From assembly GCA_049293015.1 (NCBI GenBank), contig JBATSB010000171.1:18347-82346 (forward strand): DNA of 64,000 nucleotides, read 5' to 3'. The stretch comes from UBA2330 sp049293015 (GTDB lineage Bacteria > Bacteroidota > Ignavibacteria > Tepidaquicellales > Tepidaquicellaceae). Position numbers and translations under genes: made by a program. Each line of letters begins with the position of its first letter. Position 1 is the stretch's first letter. The notes under the pieces are model-generated. The model made no database searches, was not told the DNA's origin, and was given only the letters and a program-made list of their open reading frames with translations. Positions 35,601-46,200 of the stretch are shown here, piece after piece.

Positions 35601-35963
35601 TCATGGACAGTAAACGGATCTACTTTTAACAATACTGAACTCGCATCATCTCAGATAAATAATATTAAAGCATATCCGAATCCTTACTATGGATTTTCTT
35701 CGTTAGAATTTAATGACGCAGGTGAAAAAATAATTTACATTTCAAATCTGCCAAGTGTGTGTGATATTTTTATTTATAGTTTAGACGGCTCGTTAGTAAA
35801 ACAGATAAACAGAAATACGAATGACCCGAACAGTTCTTTGGCGAAGTGGGATATAAAAAACGATGATGGTAAATATGTAGCAAGTGGGATGTATGTAGTT
35901 TATGTCGATTGCAAAGATGCAGGTGCAAAGACATTGAAGATAGCGGTGTTTCAGGGCAGGTGA
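32691..35963 (+). CDS. Secreted T9SS-type paralog A of five
   Basis: The 1090-residue protein begins with an export signal (MRKLSLPVFISICAFMILALGF) and a short charged linker with DKNSD/DKKSD words. Residues about 60-440 form the first conserved block (YASGLWIGAVVGNDTL, GAYTDENGKPF, DQTMFYSY); WTKC and GCDTNLN carry two Cys kept in all five paralogs and could form a disulfide. A fibronectin-III-like segment starts near 456 (PPVAKSYSSGNGKVYLSW, then FQGYNIYQI). An EF-hand-like acidic loop, DADANGQWDPDD, spans 870-881. The last 100 residues (from about 989; AYPNPYYGFSS, GSLVKQINRN, GKYVASGMYVVYVD) are a FlgD-like Ig/T9SS sorting domain. The role is unknown; surface or extracellular location is inferred. 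Confidence 0.85.
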   Translation: MRKLSLPVFISICAFMILALGFSDKNSDINSDKKSDKDPKIITDKNNNPSILTGVDSKKMDGNNISTWYRNNGGFNRQPETGNGGCEWPKGSGISARYASGLWIGAVVGNDTLVAIAEYDYEYLPGYIDNNGDPQGKDDTLYRTYKINKGDISSDDYTNWPSYQGAYTDENGKPFLIGDQTMFYSYSDGYPEAHGNNAGQTDPLKAQILQTNFSFNPDFGYLNDVIITEMRIINRGNLPWTKCYMALWTDDDIGNAQDDAAGCDTNLNLAYTYNFLNTDSEYGTAPPATGFILLKGQSVQSAGDTVKYYSPPLSNNLVIKPGYKNLGMTSFNFFVGGNPSVGDPSNPREAYYNFQGIRRDGTVWINPTTNQVTKFAFSGDPYTQTGWVETDNGDRRFLMSCGPSTVNPGDTQTVVYAQIISRSGSNRESVRTLKNNSLYLKNLYENNFNITAAAAPPVAKSYSSGNGKVYLSWDDASEKVKYPNKYSNTDFIFQGYNIYQISSYSTNPTENDTVLIKTFDKKDGIKDIRDSVYLNSFEGIVYGIVQRGSDNGISRYIELDKDSLGNQNFINGAEYKYCVTAYYYDPAGGIYTLEKVLESPKIVLKVIPQNITPGTTINYSLGDTINIDQKVLNVMPLIIDPIKLLNASYTSVFGMNSNNNLSWTLTRNFNGNNEVLFQNVEDFTGKQDTAKTADGLMLVHHTIRDSGIIRDPDDNFYVSNNLPTYSRTKAWSYEPADNVWFRGPDTLKIRTAKIITNRQFESRSLGMSFPTFGTFNNYRSRVIANGNTFSPGTGNNTLLTGGPLRKIKIVFGENSKAYRYAPPVNVLQTDSNLLLTPYADFADVPFSVYAVDELDSTYGNPRRLNIAFVDADANGQWDPDDSPLGKYQFTYVLASDYSEIPEQNYMSRGGLSINPGSGNANYGFPWLDVMYAWLPRKKSASSTWVNGDVLTVTPYRITRAEFVPGFPLKYSWTVNGSTFNNTELASSQINNIKAYPNPYYGFSSLEFNDAGEKIIYISNLPSVCDIFIYSLDGSLVKQINRNTNDPNSSLAKWDIKNDDGKYVASGMYVVYVDCKDAGAKTLKIAVFQGR

Positions 35964-36209
35964 GGACATGTGCCTCTTTGCCTCTAAGACTCTAAGGCTC
36001 GAAGAAACCAAGACACTAAGAGACTAAGAGACTATGATAAAAAAAATTAAAAAAACATAATTAATTTTAATGAATGGAAATGAAAAATTTAATTTACAAT
36101 AAAAACTATAATTCCATTAGATCAAGATCTATTATCGATTTTTCTTTGAGTCTTAGAGCCTTTGAGGCAAGAGCCTTTGAGGTTAAAAAGAAATAAAAAT
36201 TTTTAAAAA
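35964..36209 (+). repeat. Inter-paralog spacer 1 with inverted octamer arrays and dyad
   Basis: Downstream of paralog A are seven contiguous 8-bp units (35982-36037: CTCTAAGA, CTCTAAGG, CTCGAAGA, AACCAAGA, CACTAAGA, GACTAAGA, GACTATGA). An AT-rich core of about 100 bp follows, containing the dyad AGATC-AA-GATCT (36119-36130) and ATCGAT. From 36143 come opposite-facing units (CTTTGAG, TCTTAGAG, CCTTTGAG, GCAAGAG, CCTTTGAG). The blocks 35979-36004 and 36144-36169 are inverted repeats at 22 of 26 positions. Confidence 0.85.
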
Positions 36210-39200
36210 ATGAAAAGATTAACGTTACCGGTATTTATTTCGATGTGTGCATTCATGATTTTAGCATTCGGGCTGAGTGATAAAAATTTTGATAAAAAAT
36301 CAGATAAGGATCCGAAAATAATTTCTGACAAAAATAATAATCCATCTTATACGGCAACTGTAGATTCAAAAAAAATGGATGGTAACAACATCAGCACATG
36401 GTACAGAAATAACGGCAGTCTTAACCGTCAACCTACAATAGGTAATGCAGGATTTGAATGGCCGAAGGGCAGCGGACTTTTTGCAAGATATGCTTCAGGT
36501 CTCTGGATAGGTGCTGTAGTCGGAAATGATACACTGATGGCAATTGCTGAATATGACTATGAATACCTGCCCGGATACATTGATGACAACGGAGATCCGC
36601 AGGGAAAAGATGATACACTTTACAGAACTTATAAGATATATAAAGGTGACATTTCAAATGATGATTATGCAGACTGGCCAGCCGGTCAGGGAGCTTATAC
36701 AGATGAAAACGGTAAGCCGTTTCTTATGGGAGATCAGACAATGTTCTATTCTTATACTGACGGATATCCTGAAGCACATGAAAACAATGCCGGTAATACA
36801 TTGCCTTTAAAAGCGCAGATACTTCAAACGAACTTTAGTTTTAATCCTGATTTCGGATATTTAAATGATGTTATTATTACTGAAATGAGGATTATCAACA
36901 GAGGAAATCTGCCATGGACAAAATGTTATATGGCATTATGGACTGATGATGATCTTGGAGATGGAAACAATGACGCATCCGGATGTGATACAAATTTAAA
37001 TCTGGGTTATACTTATAACTTTTCAAACATAGATAACCAATACGGCACAGCTCCACCTGCTGTAGGATTTATTTTTTTAAAAGGTCAGTCTGTTCAAAGT
37101 GCGGGTGATACTGTGAAATATTACAGTCCGCCACTAAGTAATAATCTTGTCATAAAGCCCGGATATAAGAATATTGGAATGACTTCATTTAATTTTTATA
37201 CCGGTGGTAATCCGTCAGTTGGTGATCCAAGCAATTACAGAGAATCATATTACAATCTTCAGGGGATCAGGAGAGACGGAACAGTGTGGATAAATCCGAC
37301 TACAAATCAGGCAACTAAATTTGCATTCTCCGGTGATCCATATACACAAACCGGCTGGGTAGCATTAGATGCAGGTGACAGAAGATTTCTTATGAGCTGC
37401 GGTCCGTCAATTGTAAATCCGGGAGACACACAGACCATTGTCTATGCGCAGATAATTTCACGCAGCGGCAGTAATCTTGAAAGCATTAGGACTATGAAAA
37501 ATAATTCCCTCTATTTAAAAAATCTTTACGATAATAATTTTAACATCACCGCAGCAGCAGCTCCGCCTGTTGCAAAGTCATATTCATCAGGTAACGGCAA
37601 AGTCTACCTCTCATGGGATGATGCGGCAGAGAAAATAAAATATCCAAATAAATATTCGAATACAGATTACATATTTCAGGGATATAATATTTATCAGATA
37701 AGTTCTTACGCTAACAACTCTTCAGAAAGTGATACGGTGCTGATAAAAACTTATGATAAAATAGACGGAATAAAAGATATTCGTGACAGTATTTACTTAG
37801 AAGAGTATCAGAGCTTTACATATGGCATTGTACAGAAAGGTAGTGACAATGGCATCTCAAGATATATCGAACTTGATAAAGATTCACTCGGGAATCAAAA
37901 TTTTATAAACGGCGCTGAATATAAATACTGCGTGACAGCATATTATTATGATCCGGCGGGCGGGATTTATACTCTGCCAAAACTTTTAGAGTCGCCAAAG
38001 ATTGTTCTCAAGGTCATTCCTCAAAACATCACACCGGGTACGACTATAAATTATTTATTAGGCGATACTGTCTTTACAGATCAGAAAGACTTCGGCGCGA
38101 CTCCTGTTACTTTAGATCCGTTAAAACTTTTGAATGCTTCTTACACTTCTGTATTCGGATTGAACAGTAATAATAATCTGGGCTGGACAGTAACAAGAAA
38201 TTTTAATGGAAGCAGTGAGACGTTATTTCAAAATGTAGAAAATTTTACCGGCAGTCAGGACACTGTCAAGACAGCAGACGGATTAATGTTCATCCACAAA
38301 ATGATCCGTGACTCAGGCATAGTAAGAGATCCTGATGACAATTATTATATTGAAAACAAAATCCCGACCAATACACGAACCCGTGCATGGAGCTATGAGC
38401 CTGCTGAGAATGTATGGTTCAGAGGACCGGATACATTAGCAATAGTAACTGCGAAAGTAATTACTAACAGACAGTTTGAAAGCCGAAGTCTCGGAATGAG
38501 CTTTCCGACACAGGGTCAGTTCATAAATTTCAGATCGAGATTAAGAGCAAACGGCAATAGTTTTTCTCCGGGTACAGGAAACAACACTTTGCTCACGGGA
38601 GGTCCTTTGAGAAAGATCAAAATTGTGTTTGGTGAAAATTCCAAAGCTTACAGATATGCACCTCCTGTGAATGTTTTGCAAACTGATACAAATTTATTTG
38701 CAACTCCTTATGCTGATTTTGTAGATGTTCCTTTTAGTGTGTATGCAGTTGATGAACTCGACTCTACACAGGGAAATCCAAGACGACTGAATATTGCATT
38801 CGTTGACGCTGACGCGAATGGTCAGTGGGATCCGGATGATTCGCCTTTGGGAAAATATCAGTTTACATATATACTTGCATCAGATTACAGTGAAATTCCC
38901 GATCAGAATTATGTTTCAAGATCAGGACAATTAATAAATCCGGGCTCAGGAAATCCTACTTACGGATTCTCCTCAATGGATATTATGTATGCATGGCTTC
39001 CGAGAAAAAAGTCCGCATCGAGTTCATGGACTAACGGCGATGTTCTTACTGTCACTCCATACAGAATTACTAAAGCAGACTTTGTGCCGGGCTTTCCATT
39101 AAAATATTCATGGACAATAAACGGATCGACATTTAATAATACTGAACTCGCAGCTTCACAAATAAATAATATCAAAGCTTATCCGAATCCTTACTATGGT

Positions 39201-39470
39201 TTTTCTTCATTGGAATTTAATGACGCAGGTGAAAAAATAATTTACTTTTCAAATCTGCCAAGTGTGTGTGATATTTTTATTTATAGTCTGGATGGAGCAT
39301 TGGTAAAACAGATCAGCAGAAATACGAATGATCCGAACAGTTCATTAGCGAAGTGGGATATTAAAAATGATGATGGTAAATATGTCGCAAGTGGTATGTA
39401 TGTAGTTTATGTCGATTGCAAAGATGCCGGTGCAAAGACTTTGAAGATAGCGGTGTTTCAGAGCAGGTGA
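36210..39470 (+). CDS. Secreted T9SS-type paralog B of five
   Basis: This 1086-residue paralog shares the full architecture of A: signal (MKRLTLPVFISMCAFMILAFG), D/K/S linker, Cys-containing block, fibronectin-like middle, acidic loop and C-terminal FlgD-like/T9SS domain ending FQSR. It is visibly closest to A in the first 430 residues (shared IAEYDYEYLPGYID and QTNFSFNPDFGYLND) and to D in the 640-760 region (shared DTVFTDQKDFG and DNYY). The mosaic suggests recombination between members. Its start follows the octamer array by about 26 bp. The ligand or polymer role is unknown. Confidence 0.85.
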   Translation: MKRLTLPVFISMCAFMILAFGLSDKNFDKKSDKDPKIISDKNNNPSYTATVDSKKMDGNNISTWYRNNGSLNRQPTIGNAGFEWPKGSGLFARYASGLWIGAVVGNDTLMAIAEYDYEYLPGYIDDNGDPQGKDDTLYRTYKIYKGDISNDDYADWPAGQGAYTDENGKPFLMGDQTMFYSYTDGYPEAHENNAGNTLPLKAQILQTNFSFNPDFGYLNDVIITEMRIINRGNLPWTKCYMALWTDDDLGDGNNDASGCDTNLNLGYTYNFSNIDNQYGTAPPAVGFIFLKGQSVQSAGDTVKYYSPPLSNNLVIKPGYKNIGMTSFNFYTGGNPSVGDPSNYRESYYNLQGIRRDGTVWINPTTNQATKFAFSGDPYTQTGWVALDAGDRRFLMSCGPSIVNPGDTQTIVYAQIISRSGSNLESIRTMKNNSLYLKNLYDNNFNITAAAAPPVAKSYSSGNGKVYLSWDDAAEKIKYPNKYSNTDYIFQGYNIYQISSYANNSSESDTVLIKTYDKIDGIKDIRDSIYLEEYQSFTYGIVQKGSDNGISRYIELDKDSLGNQNFINGAEYKYCVTAYYYDPAGGIYTLPKLLESPKIVLKVIPQNITPGTTINYLLGDTVFTDQKDFGATPVTLDPLKLLNASYTSVFGLNSNNNLGWTVTRNFNGSSETLFQNVENFTGSQDTVKTADGLMFIHKMIRDSGIVRDPDDNYYIENKIPTNTRTRAWSYEPAENVWFRGPDTLAIVTAKVITNRQFESRSLGMSFPTQGQFINFRSRLRANGNSFSPGTGNNTLLTGGPLRKIKIVFGENSKAYRYAPPVNVLQTDTNLFATPYADFVDVPFSVYAVDELDSTQGNPRRLNIAFVDADANGQWDPDDSPLGKYQFTYILASDYSEIPDQNYVSRSGQLINPGSGNPTYGFSSMDIMYAWLPRKKSASSSWTNGDVLTVTPYRITKADFVPGFPLKYSWTINGSTFNNTELAASQINNIKAYPNPYYGFSSLEFNDAGEKIIYFSNLPSVCDIFIYSLDGALVKQISRNTNDPNSSLAKWDIKNDDGKYVASGMYVVYVDCKDAGAKTLKIAVFQSR

Positions 39471-39770
39471 GGACATGTGCCTCTTTGCCTCTAAGACTCA
39501 AAGGCTCGAAGAAACCAAGACACTAAGACACTAAGACACTAAGATAAAAAAAATTAAAAAAACATAATTAATTTTAATGAATGGTAATGAAAAATTTAAT
39601 TTACAATAAAAACTATAATTCCATTAGATCAAGATCTGTTATCGATTTACCTTTGAGCCTTTGAGGCTTTGAGGCTTTGAGCCTTTGAGCCTTTGAGGCT
39701 TTGAGCCTTTGAGGCAAGAGCTTTTGAGGCAAGAGCTTTTGAGGTTAAAAGGAAATAAAATTTTTAAAAA
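39471..39770 (+). repeat. Inter-paralog spacer 2 with the longest octamer arrays
   Basis: The left array has seven units (39489-39544), the last three all CACTAAGA. The core contains the dyad AGATC-AA-GATCT (39626-39637). The right array spans 39650-39743 with eight consecutive CCTTTGAG/GCTTTGAG octamers followed by alternating GCAAGAG and CTTTTGAG. TACCTTTG (39648-39655) matches the Bacteroidota -7 box but overlaps the array and may be coincidental. Confidence 0.85.
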
Positions 39771-42700
39771 ATGAAAAGATTAATATTACCGGTATTTATT
39801 TCGATTTGTGTTTTCATAATTTTCTCTTTCAGATTAGGTGATAATGATCCGAAGAAAAAAAACAACAGTGTTATGGAAGTTGCATCTGTTGATTCAAAGC
39901 TGATGGATGGAAATTATATAAGTTCTTATTTTCGAAATAACGGAAATTTCAACCGTAATCCGAGCACAGGTAATGCAGGATTTGAATGGCCTAAGGGAAC
40001 CGCAAAATTTGCAAGATTTGCATCAGGGCTTTGGATCGGAGCAGTGGTTGGAGATGATACATTGGTTGCGATTGCAGAATACAGTGCTGAATATCTTCCG
40101 GGGTATATTGATCAAAATGGAAATCCTCTGGGAAAAGATGATCCTCTTTACAGAATATATAAGATCAATAAAGGAGATACTTCAGGCAGCGATTATCAAA
40201 ACTGGCCTGTGAATCAGGGAGCATATACAGATGAAAACGGCAAGCCGTTTCTGATGGGAGATCAGACAATGTTCTATTCTTATACTGATGGATATCCTGA
40301 ATCTCACGGAAACACTTCAGGTCAGACTTCACCTTTGAAGGCACAGATTCTTCAGACAAACTTTTGTACTTTTAAATTTCCGGGGTTTTTGAATAGTATG
40401 ATCATTACAGAATTACGGATCATTAACAGAAGTAATCTCCCATGGACAAAATGTTACTTTGCTTTATGGACAGATGATGCTGTCGGTGATCCAACAGATG
40501 ATGCCGTTGGATGTGATACGAATTTGAATTTAGGATATACTTATAATTTTAATACGATAGACGAAGATTATGGAGCTTCCCCGCCTGCTGTCGGATTCAT
40601 GTTTCTCAAAGGTGCCGAAAGTGAAAGTCCTGGCGATACTGTAAAATATTACAGTCCTCCATTGAGCAATAATTTAATAATTAAAACCGGCTATAAAGAT
40701 CTTGGTATGACAGCTTTTAATTTGTATGGAAGCGGAAGTCCGATTGTAGGAGAACCAAGTAATTATATGCAGACTTATTTGAATCTTCAGGGGATCAGAA
40801 GGAATGGAACACCCTGGATAAATCCTTTCACGAATCAGCCTACAAAATTTGCTTTTTCCGGAGATCCTTTTGGTCAGAGTGGCTGGGTACAAACTGAAGG
40901 CGGCGACAGAAGATCTCTAATGAGTACCGGTCCGACGATTGTAAATCCGGGCGATACACAGACCATAGTATATGCTCAGATAATTTCAAACAGTATCAAT
41001 AATCTTGCAAGTACAAGAATTTTGAAAGACCACTCAAGATATCTGAAAAATATTTATGATAATAATTTCAACTTATCAGTTGTTGCAGATCCGCCTGATG
41101 CAAAGTTCTATTCATCCGGCAACGGCAAAGTTTATCTCTCATGGAATGACTCTGCGGAAAAAGTCAAATACCTGAATAAATATACAGGTTCATTTTTCAA
41201 TTTTCAGGGATACAACATTTATCAGATAAGCTCTTACTCATCTCATCCGTCTGAAAGTGATACTGTGCTGCTAAAAACTTTTGATAAGATCGACGGAATA
41301 AAAGATATTCGTGACAGTATTTTTTTAGAAGAATATCAGAGTTATACATACGCCACTATACAGAAAGGCAGTGATAACGGCATCTCACGTTATATTGAGC
41401 TTGATAAAGATTCACTCGGTAATCAGAATTTTATAAACGGTGCTGAGTATAAATATTGTGTGACAGCATATTATTATGATCCAATTGCAGGACCGTATAG
41501 TCTCCCAAAAGTCCTCGAGTCGCCGAAAAAAATTCTAAAGGTCATTCCTCAAAATATTGCTTCAGGTACAACTATCAATTATTCATTAAGCGATACCGTA
41601 TCAACTGATCAGAAAGACATTGCCTCCACACCTGTAGTAATAGATCCGGTAAAACTTCTGAATGCATCTTACACATCTGTATTTGGAAGGAACAATAACA
41701 ATATGAACTGGACACTGACAAGAGATTTTAACGGAAGCAGTGAAGTACTTTTTCAGAATGTTGAGAACTTTACAGGAAAGCAGGACACAGCAAAGTCTGC
41801 AGACGGTCTGTTGTTCATTCATAAATTAATTCGGGACTCGGGAATTGTCAGAGATCCTGATGATAATTTTTATATAAATAATAACATCCCGACTAATTCA
41901 ATTCAGCGGACTTGGACTTATGAGCCTTCGGATAATGTTTGGTTCAGAGCTCCGGATACAACAGCAGTTGTTACTGCAAAAGTATTTACCAACAGACAGT
42001 TCGACAGCCGAAGTCTCGGAATGAGTTTTCCGACTCAGGGACGCTTCAATAATTTCAGATCGAGAGTAACTGCAAACGGTAAAAATTTTAATGTTGGAAA
42101 CAGTTTTAATACTTCTCTAACCGGCGGACCTTTGAGAAAGATTAAAATTGTATTTGGTGAAAATTCCAAAGCTTACAGATATGCACCGCCGGTAAATGTT
42201 TTGCAGACTGATACAAATTTATTTGAAACTCCTTATACAGATTTTACTGATGTTCCATTTAGTGTGTATGCTATTGATAATCTTGATTCGACTCAGGGAA
42301 ATCCGAGACGACTGAACATTGGATTTATTGACGCTGACGCGAATGGCCAGTGGGATCCGGATGATTCGCCATTGGGTAAATATCATTTGACATATATTTT
42401 TGCATCAGACTATAGTGAAGTAATAAATGAGAATTATGTAATGAGATTAGGTCAGGCAATTAATCCGGGTATAGGAAGTATCACTTTTGGATTTCCTTCG
42501 CTTGATGTAATGTATGCATGGCTGCCGAGAAAGAAGTCCGCATCGAGTACATGGGCAAGTGGTGATGTACTTACTGTTACGCCATATAGAATTACCAAAG
42601 CTGAATTTGTACCCGGATTTCCTTTGAAATATTCATGGACAATAAACGGATCGACATTCAATAATACTGAACTCGCAGCGTCTCAGATAAATAATATCAA

Positions 42701-42995
42701 AGCTTATCCGAATCCATACTACGGATTTTCTTCTTTGGAATTTAATGACGCAGGTGAAAAGATAATTTACTTTTCAAATCTGCCAAGTGTGTGTGATATT
42801 TTTATTTATAGTTTGGACGGTTCACTTGTAAAACAGATCAGTAGAAATACGAATGACCCGAACAGTTCATTAGCGAAGTGGGATATAAAAAACGACGATG
42901 GTAAATATGTAGCAAGTGGGATGTATGTAGTTTATATAGACTGCAAAGCTGCCGGTGCAAAGATATTGAAGATAGCGGTGTTTCAGAGCCGTTGA
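39771..42995 (+). CDS. Secreted T9SS-type paralog C of five, most divergent N-terminus
   Basis: The 1074-residue paralog has the same domain order but lacks the SDK-type linker, reading instead NDPKKKNNSVMEVASVDSK after the signal peptide. Other local differences are SYFRNNGNFNRNPSTG and YSAEYLPGYID in the first block and LGMTAFNLYGSG in the variable region. The two conserved Cys (WTKC, GCDTNLN), the GSDNGISRYIELDKDSLGNQ block, the DADANGQWDPDD loop and the last 100 residues are retained almost unchanged. Function is unknown; export by T9SS is inferred from the C-terminal domain. Confidence 0.85.
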   Translation: MKRLILPVFISICVFIIFSFRLGDNDPKKKNNSVMEVASVDSKLMDGNYISSYFRNNGNFNRNPSTGNAGFEWPKGTAKFARFASGLWIGAVVGDDTLVAIAEYSAEYLPGYIDQNGNPLGKDDPLYRIYKINKGDTSGSDYQNWPVNQGAYTDENGKPFLMGDQTMFYSYTDGYPESHGNTSGQTSPLKAQILQTNFCTFKFPGFLNSMIITELRIINRSNLPWTKCYFALWTDDAVGDPTDDAVGCDTNLNLGYTYNFNTIDEDYGASPPAVGFMFLKGAESESPGDTVKYYSPPLSNNLIIKTGYKDLGMTAFNLYGSGSPIVGEPSNYMQTYLNLQGIRRNGTPWINPFTNQPTKFAFSGDPFGQSGWVQTEGGDRRSLMSTGPTIVNPGDTQTIVYAQIISNSINNLASTRILKDHSRYLKNIYDNNFNLSVVADPPDAKFYSSGNGKVYLSWNDSAEKVKYLNKYTGSFFNFQGYNIYQISSYSSHPSESDTVLLKTFDKIDGIKDIRDSIFLEEYQSYTYATIQKGSDNGISRYIELDKDSLGNQNFINGAEYKYCVTAYYYDPIAGPYSLPKVLESPKKILKVIPQNIASGTTINYSLSDTVSTDQKDIASTPVVIDPVKLLNASYTSVFGRNNNNMNWTLTRDFNGSSEVLFQNVENFTGKQDTAKSADGLLFIHKLIRDSGIVRDPDDNFYINNNIPTNSIQRTWTYEPSDNVWFRAPDTTAVVTAKVFTNRQFDSRSLGMSFPTQGRFNNFRSRVTANGKNFNVGNSFNTSLTGGPLRKIKIVFGENSKAYRYAPPVNVLQTDTNLFETPYTDFTDVPFSVYAIDNLDSTQGNPRRLNIGFIDADANGQWDPDDSPLGKYHLTYIFASDYSEVINENYVMRLGQAINPGIGSITFGFPSLDVMYAWLPRKKSASSTWASGDVLTVTPYRITKAEFVPGFPLKYSWTINGSTFNNTELAASQINNIKAYPNPYYGFSSLEFNDAGEKIIYFSNLPSVCDIFIYSLDGSLVKQISRNTNDPNSSLAKWDIKNDDGKYVASGMYVVYIDCKAAGAKILKIAVFQSR

Positions 42996-43225
42996 CCTCT
43001 TTGCCTCTAAGGCTCAAAGACTCGAAGAAACCAAGACACTAAGACACTAAGATAAAAAAAATTAAAAAAACATAATAAATTTTAATGACTGGAAATGAAA
43101 AATTTAATTTACAATAAAAAATATAATTCCATTGGATCAAGATCTGTTATCGATTTACCTTTGAGCCTTAGAGGCTTTGAGGCAAGAGCCTTTGAGGTTA
43201 AAAAGAAATAAAAATTTTTAATAAA
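42996..43225 (+). repeat. Inter-paralog spacer 3
   Basis: Six left octamers (43005-43052) end in two CACTAAGA units. The core has GGATC-AA-GATCT (43134-43145), one base changed from the other spacers, and the right array (43158-43196) is CCTTTGAG, CCTTAGAG, GCTTTGAG, GCAAGAG, CCTTTGAG. This is the shortest of the spacers. Confidence 0.85.
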
Positions 43226-46200
43226 ATGAAAAGATTAACGTTACCGGTATTTATTTCGATATGTGCATTCATGATTTTGGCATTCGGGCTAAGTGATAAA
43301 AATTTAGATAAAAAATCAGATAAGGATCCGAAAATAATTTCAGACAGAAATAATAATACATATCAGCCGGCGACTATTGATTCAAAAAAAATGGATGGTA
43401 ATAACATCAGCACTTGGTACAGAAATAACGGCAGTTTTAACCGTCAACCTCCAACGGGTAATTCAGGATTTGAATGGCCGAAGGGCAGTGGAAAATTTGC
43501 AAGATATGCGTCAGGTCTCTGGATCGGTGCTGTAGTTGGAAACGATACTCTTTTTTCAATTGCTGAATATGATTATGAATACAGACCCGGCTATATTGAC
43601 GAGAACGGAAATCCACAGGGAATTGACGATCCTGAATTCAGAGTTTATAAAATAAACAAAGGCGATACTTTAAGTGACGACTATATTAACTGGCCTGCAG
43701 ATCAGGGTGCACATACTGATGAAAATGGGAAACCGTTTATGATGGGAGATCAGACAATGTTTTGCAGTTATACAGACGGATATCCAGAAGCTCATAATAA
43801 TAATGCCGGTCATACTGCACCTTTAAATGCACAGATACTCCAGACAAACTGGTGCTTTAACAGCAGCTATATATTTTTAAATGATGTGATCATTACTGAA
43901 TTAAGGATTATAAATAAAAGTAATCTCTCCTGGACAAAGTGTTACTTTTCAATATGGACTGATGATGATCTTGGACATTCAAATGACGATGCTGCCGGAT
44001 GTGATTCTCTGCTAAGCTTTGCTTACACTTACAACGATCCTAACATCGATCCGGAATATGGTATTGCTCCACCTGCTGTAGGTTTTTTATTATTAAAAGG
44101 AGCGGAGGGAATTAGTTCAAGCGATACTGTAAAATTTTACAGTCCTCCATTGAGCAATAACCTGATAAAAAAATCAGGATACAAGAATCTCGGAATGTCA
44201 TCATTTTGTTTTTATTTAGGAGGAGCACCTTCTCTAGGCGATCCGGCAAATTACAGGGAAGCTTATTTAAATCAGCAGGGAATCAGAAGAGACGGGACAG
44301 TATGGATAAATCCTGAGACCAATCTTTTTACTAGATTTCCTTTTTCGGGTGATCCTTATGCAATGACAGGATGGAATCTGCCATTCGGTACTGATAACAG
44401 GTCTATGTTGAATTCAGGACCTACTACTGTAAATCCGGGCGATACGCAGACAGTAATTTATGCGCAGATCATTGCGCGCAGTGGAAGTAGCAGAGAAAGT
44501 GCACGGACATTGAAGAACAATGCTCTTTATCTGAAAAATTTGTATGAAAATAATTTTGAAATTTCAGCTGCAGCAACTCCGCCTGTTTCAAAATCCTATT
44601 CATCCGGTAACGGAAAAATTTATCTCTCATGGAATGATGCAGCGGAGAGAGTCAGCTATCCGAATGATTTTACCGATACAGAATTCAAATTTCAGGGATA
44701 CAATATTTATCAGATAAGCTCTTATTCAACAAACCCATCTGAAAACGATACTGTATTGATAAAAACTTTTGATAAAATTGACGGTGTTAAAGACATTAGG
44801 GACAGCGTTTATCTCAACAATTATGAAGGATATATTTACGGTATAGTTCAGAAAGGCAGTGACAACGGCATCTCACGGTATATTGAACTTGATAAGGATT
44901 CCCTTGGCAATCAGAATTTTATAAATGGTGCTGAGTATAAATATTGTGTGACAGCATATTATTATGATCCTTCGGGTGGAGTTTATACACTGGCAAAAGT
45001 TCTAGAGTCGTCAAAGATAGTTCTCAAGGTCATTCCTCAAAACATCACACCGGGTACGACTATAAATTATTCATTAGGAGATACTGTCTTTACAGATCAG
45101 AAAGACTTTGGTGTGACTCCTGTTACTTTTGATCCGTTAAAACTTTTGAATGCATCATACACTTCTGTATTCGGATTGAACAGTAATAATAAACTGAGCT
45201 GGACGCTTTCGAGAAATTATAATGGAAGCAGTGAGATGTTATTTCAAAATATAGAAAATTTTACCGGCAGTCAGGACACTGTCAAGACTGCCGATGGTTT
45301 GATGTTCATTCACAAAATGATCCGTGATTCAGGCATAGTAAGAGATCCTGATGATAATTATTATTTGAATAACAAAATCCCGACCAATACACGATCACGT
45401 GCATGGAGCTATGAACCAGCTGAGAATGTGTGCTTCAGAGGACCGGATACATTAGCAATCTATACTGCAAAAATAATTACACAGCGGCAATTCGAAAGCC
45501 GAAGTCTTGGAATGAGTTTTCCGACTCAGGGAACATTCAATAATTTCAGATCGAGATTAAGAGCAAACGGCAATAGTTTTTCTCCGGGTACAGGCACTAA
45601 CACTTTGCTCACGGGCGGACCTTTGAGAAAGATTAAAATTGTATTTGGGGAAAATTCCAAAGCTTACAGATATGCACCGCCGGTAAATGTTTTGCAGACT
45701 GATACGAATTTATTTGCAACTCCTTATGCTGATTTTGCAGATGTGCCTTTTAGTGTGTATGCAGTTGATGAACTCGACTCCACATTAGGAAATCCAAGAC
45801 GACTGAATATTGCTTTCGTTGATGCTGACGCGAATGGACAGTGGGATCCGGATGATTCACCTTTGGGGAAATATCAGTTTACATATATACTTGCATCAGA
45901 CTACAGTGAAATTCCCGATCAGAATTATATTTCCCAAAGCGGCGTAATCACAAACCCTGGCTCTGGAAATCCGACTTACGGATTCTCCTCAATGGATATT
46001 ATGTATGCATGGCTGCCGAGGAAAAAGTCCGCGTCAAGTACATGGGTAAATGGTGACGTCCTTACAGTCACTCCATACAGAATTACAAGAGCTGAATTTG
46101 TACCGGGCTTTCCATTAAAATATTCATGGACTATAAACGGATCGACATTTAACAATACCGAACTCGCAGCTTCACAGATAAATAATATCAAAGCTTATCC

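Noticed and set aside
39648..39655. TACCTTTG as a firm -7 promoter box in spacers 2, 3 and 6
   Set aside because: It overlaps the octamer array, has no clear -33 partner, and is missing in spacers 1 and 4, so it is not listed as a promoter.
39489..39743. Possible CRISPR array in the octamer-rich spacers
   Set aside because: The units are 8 bp, contiguous and without unique spacers, and no cas gene is near. They are tandem repeats.
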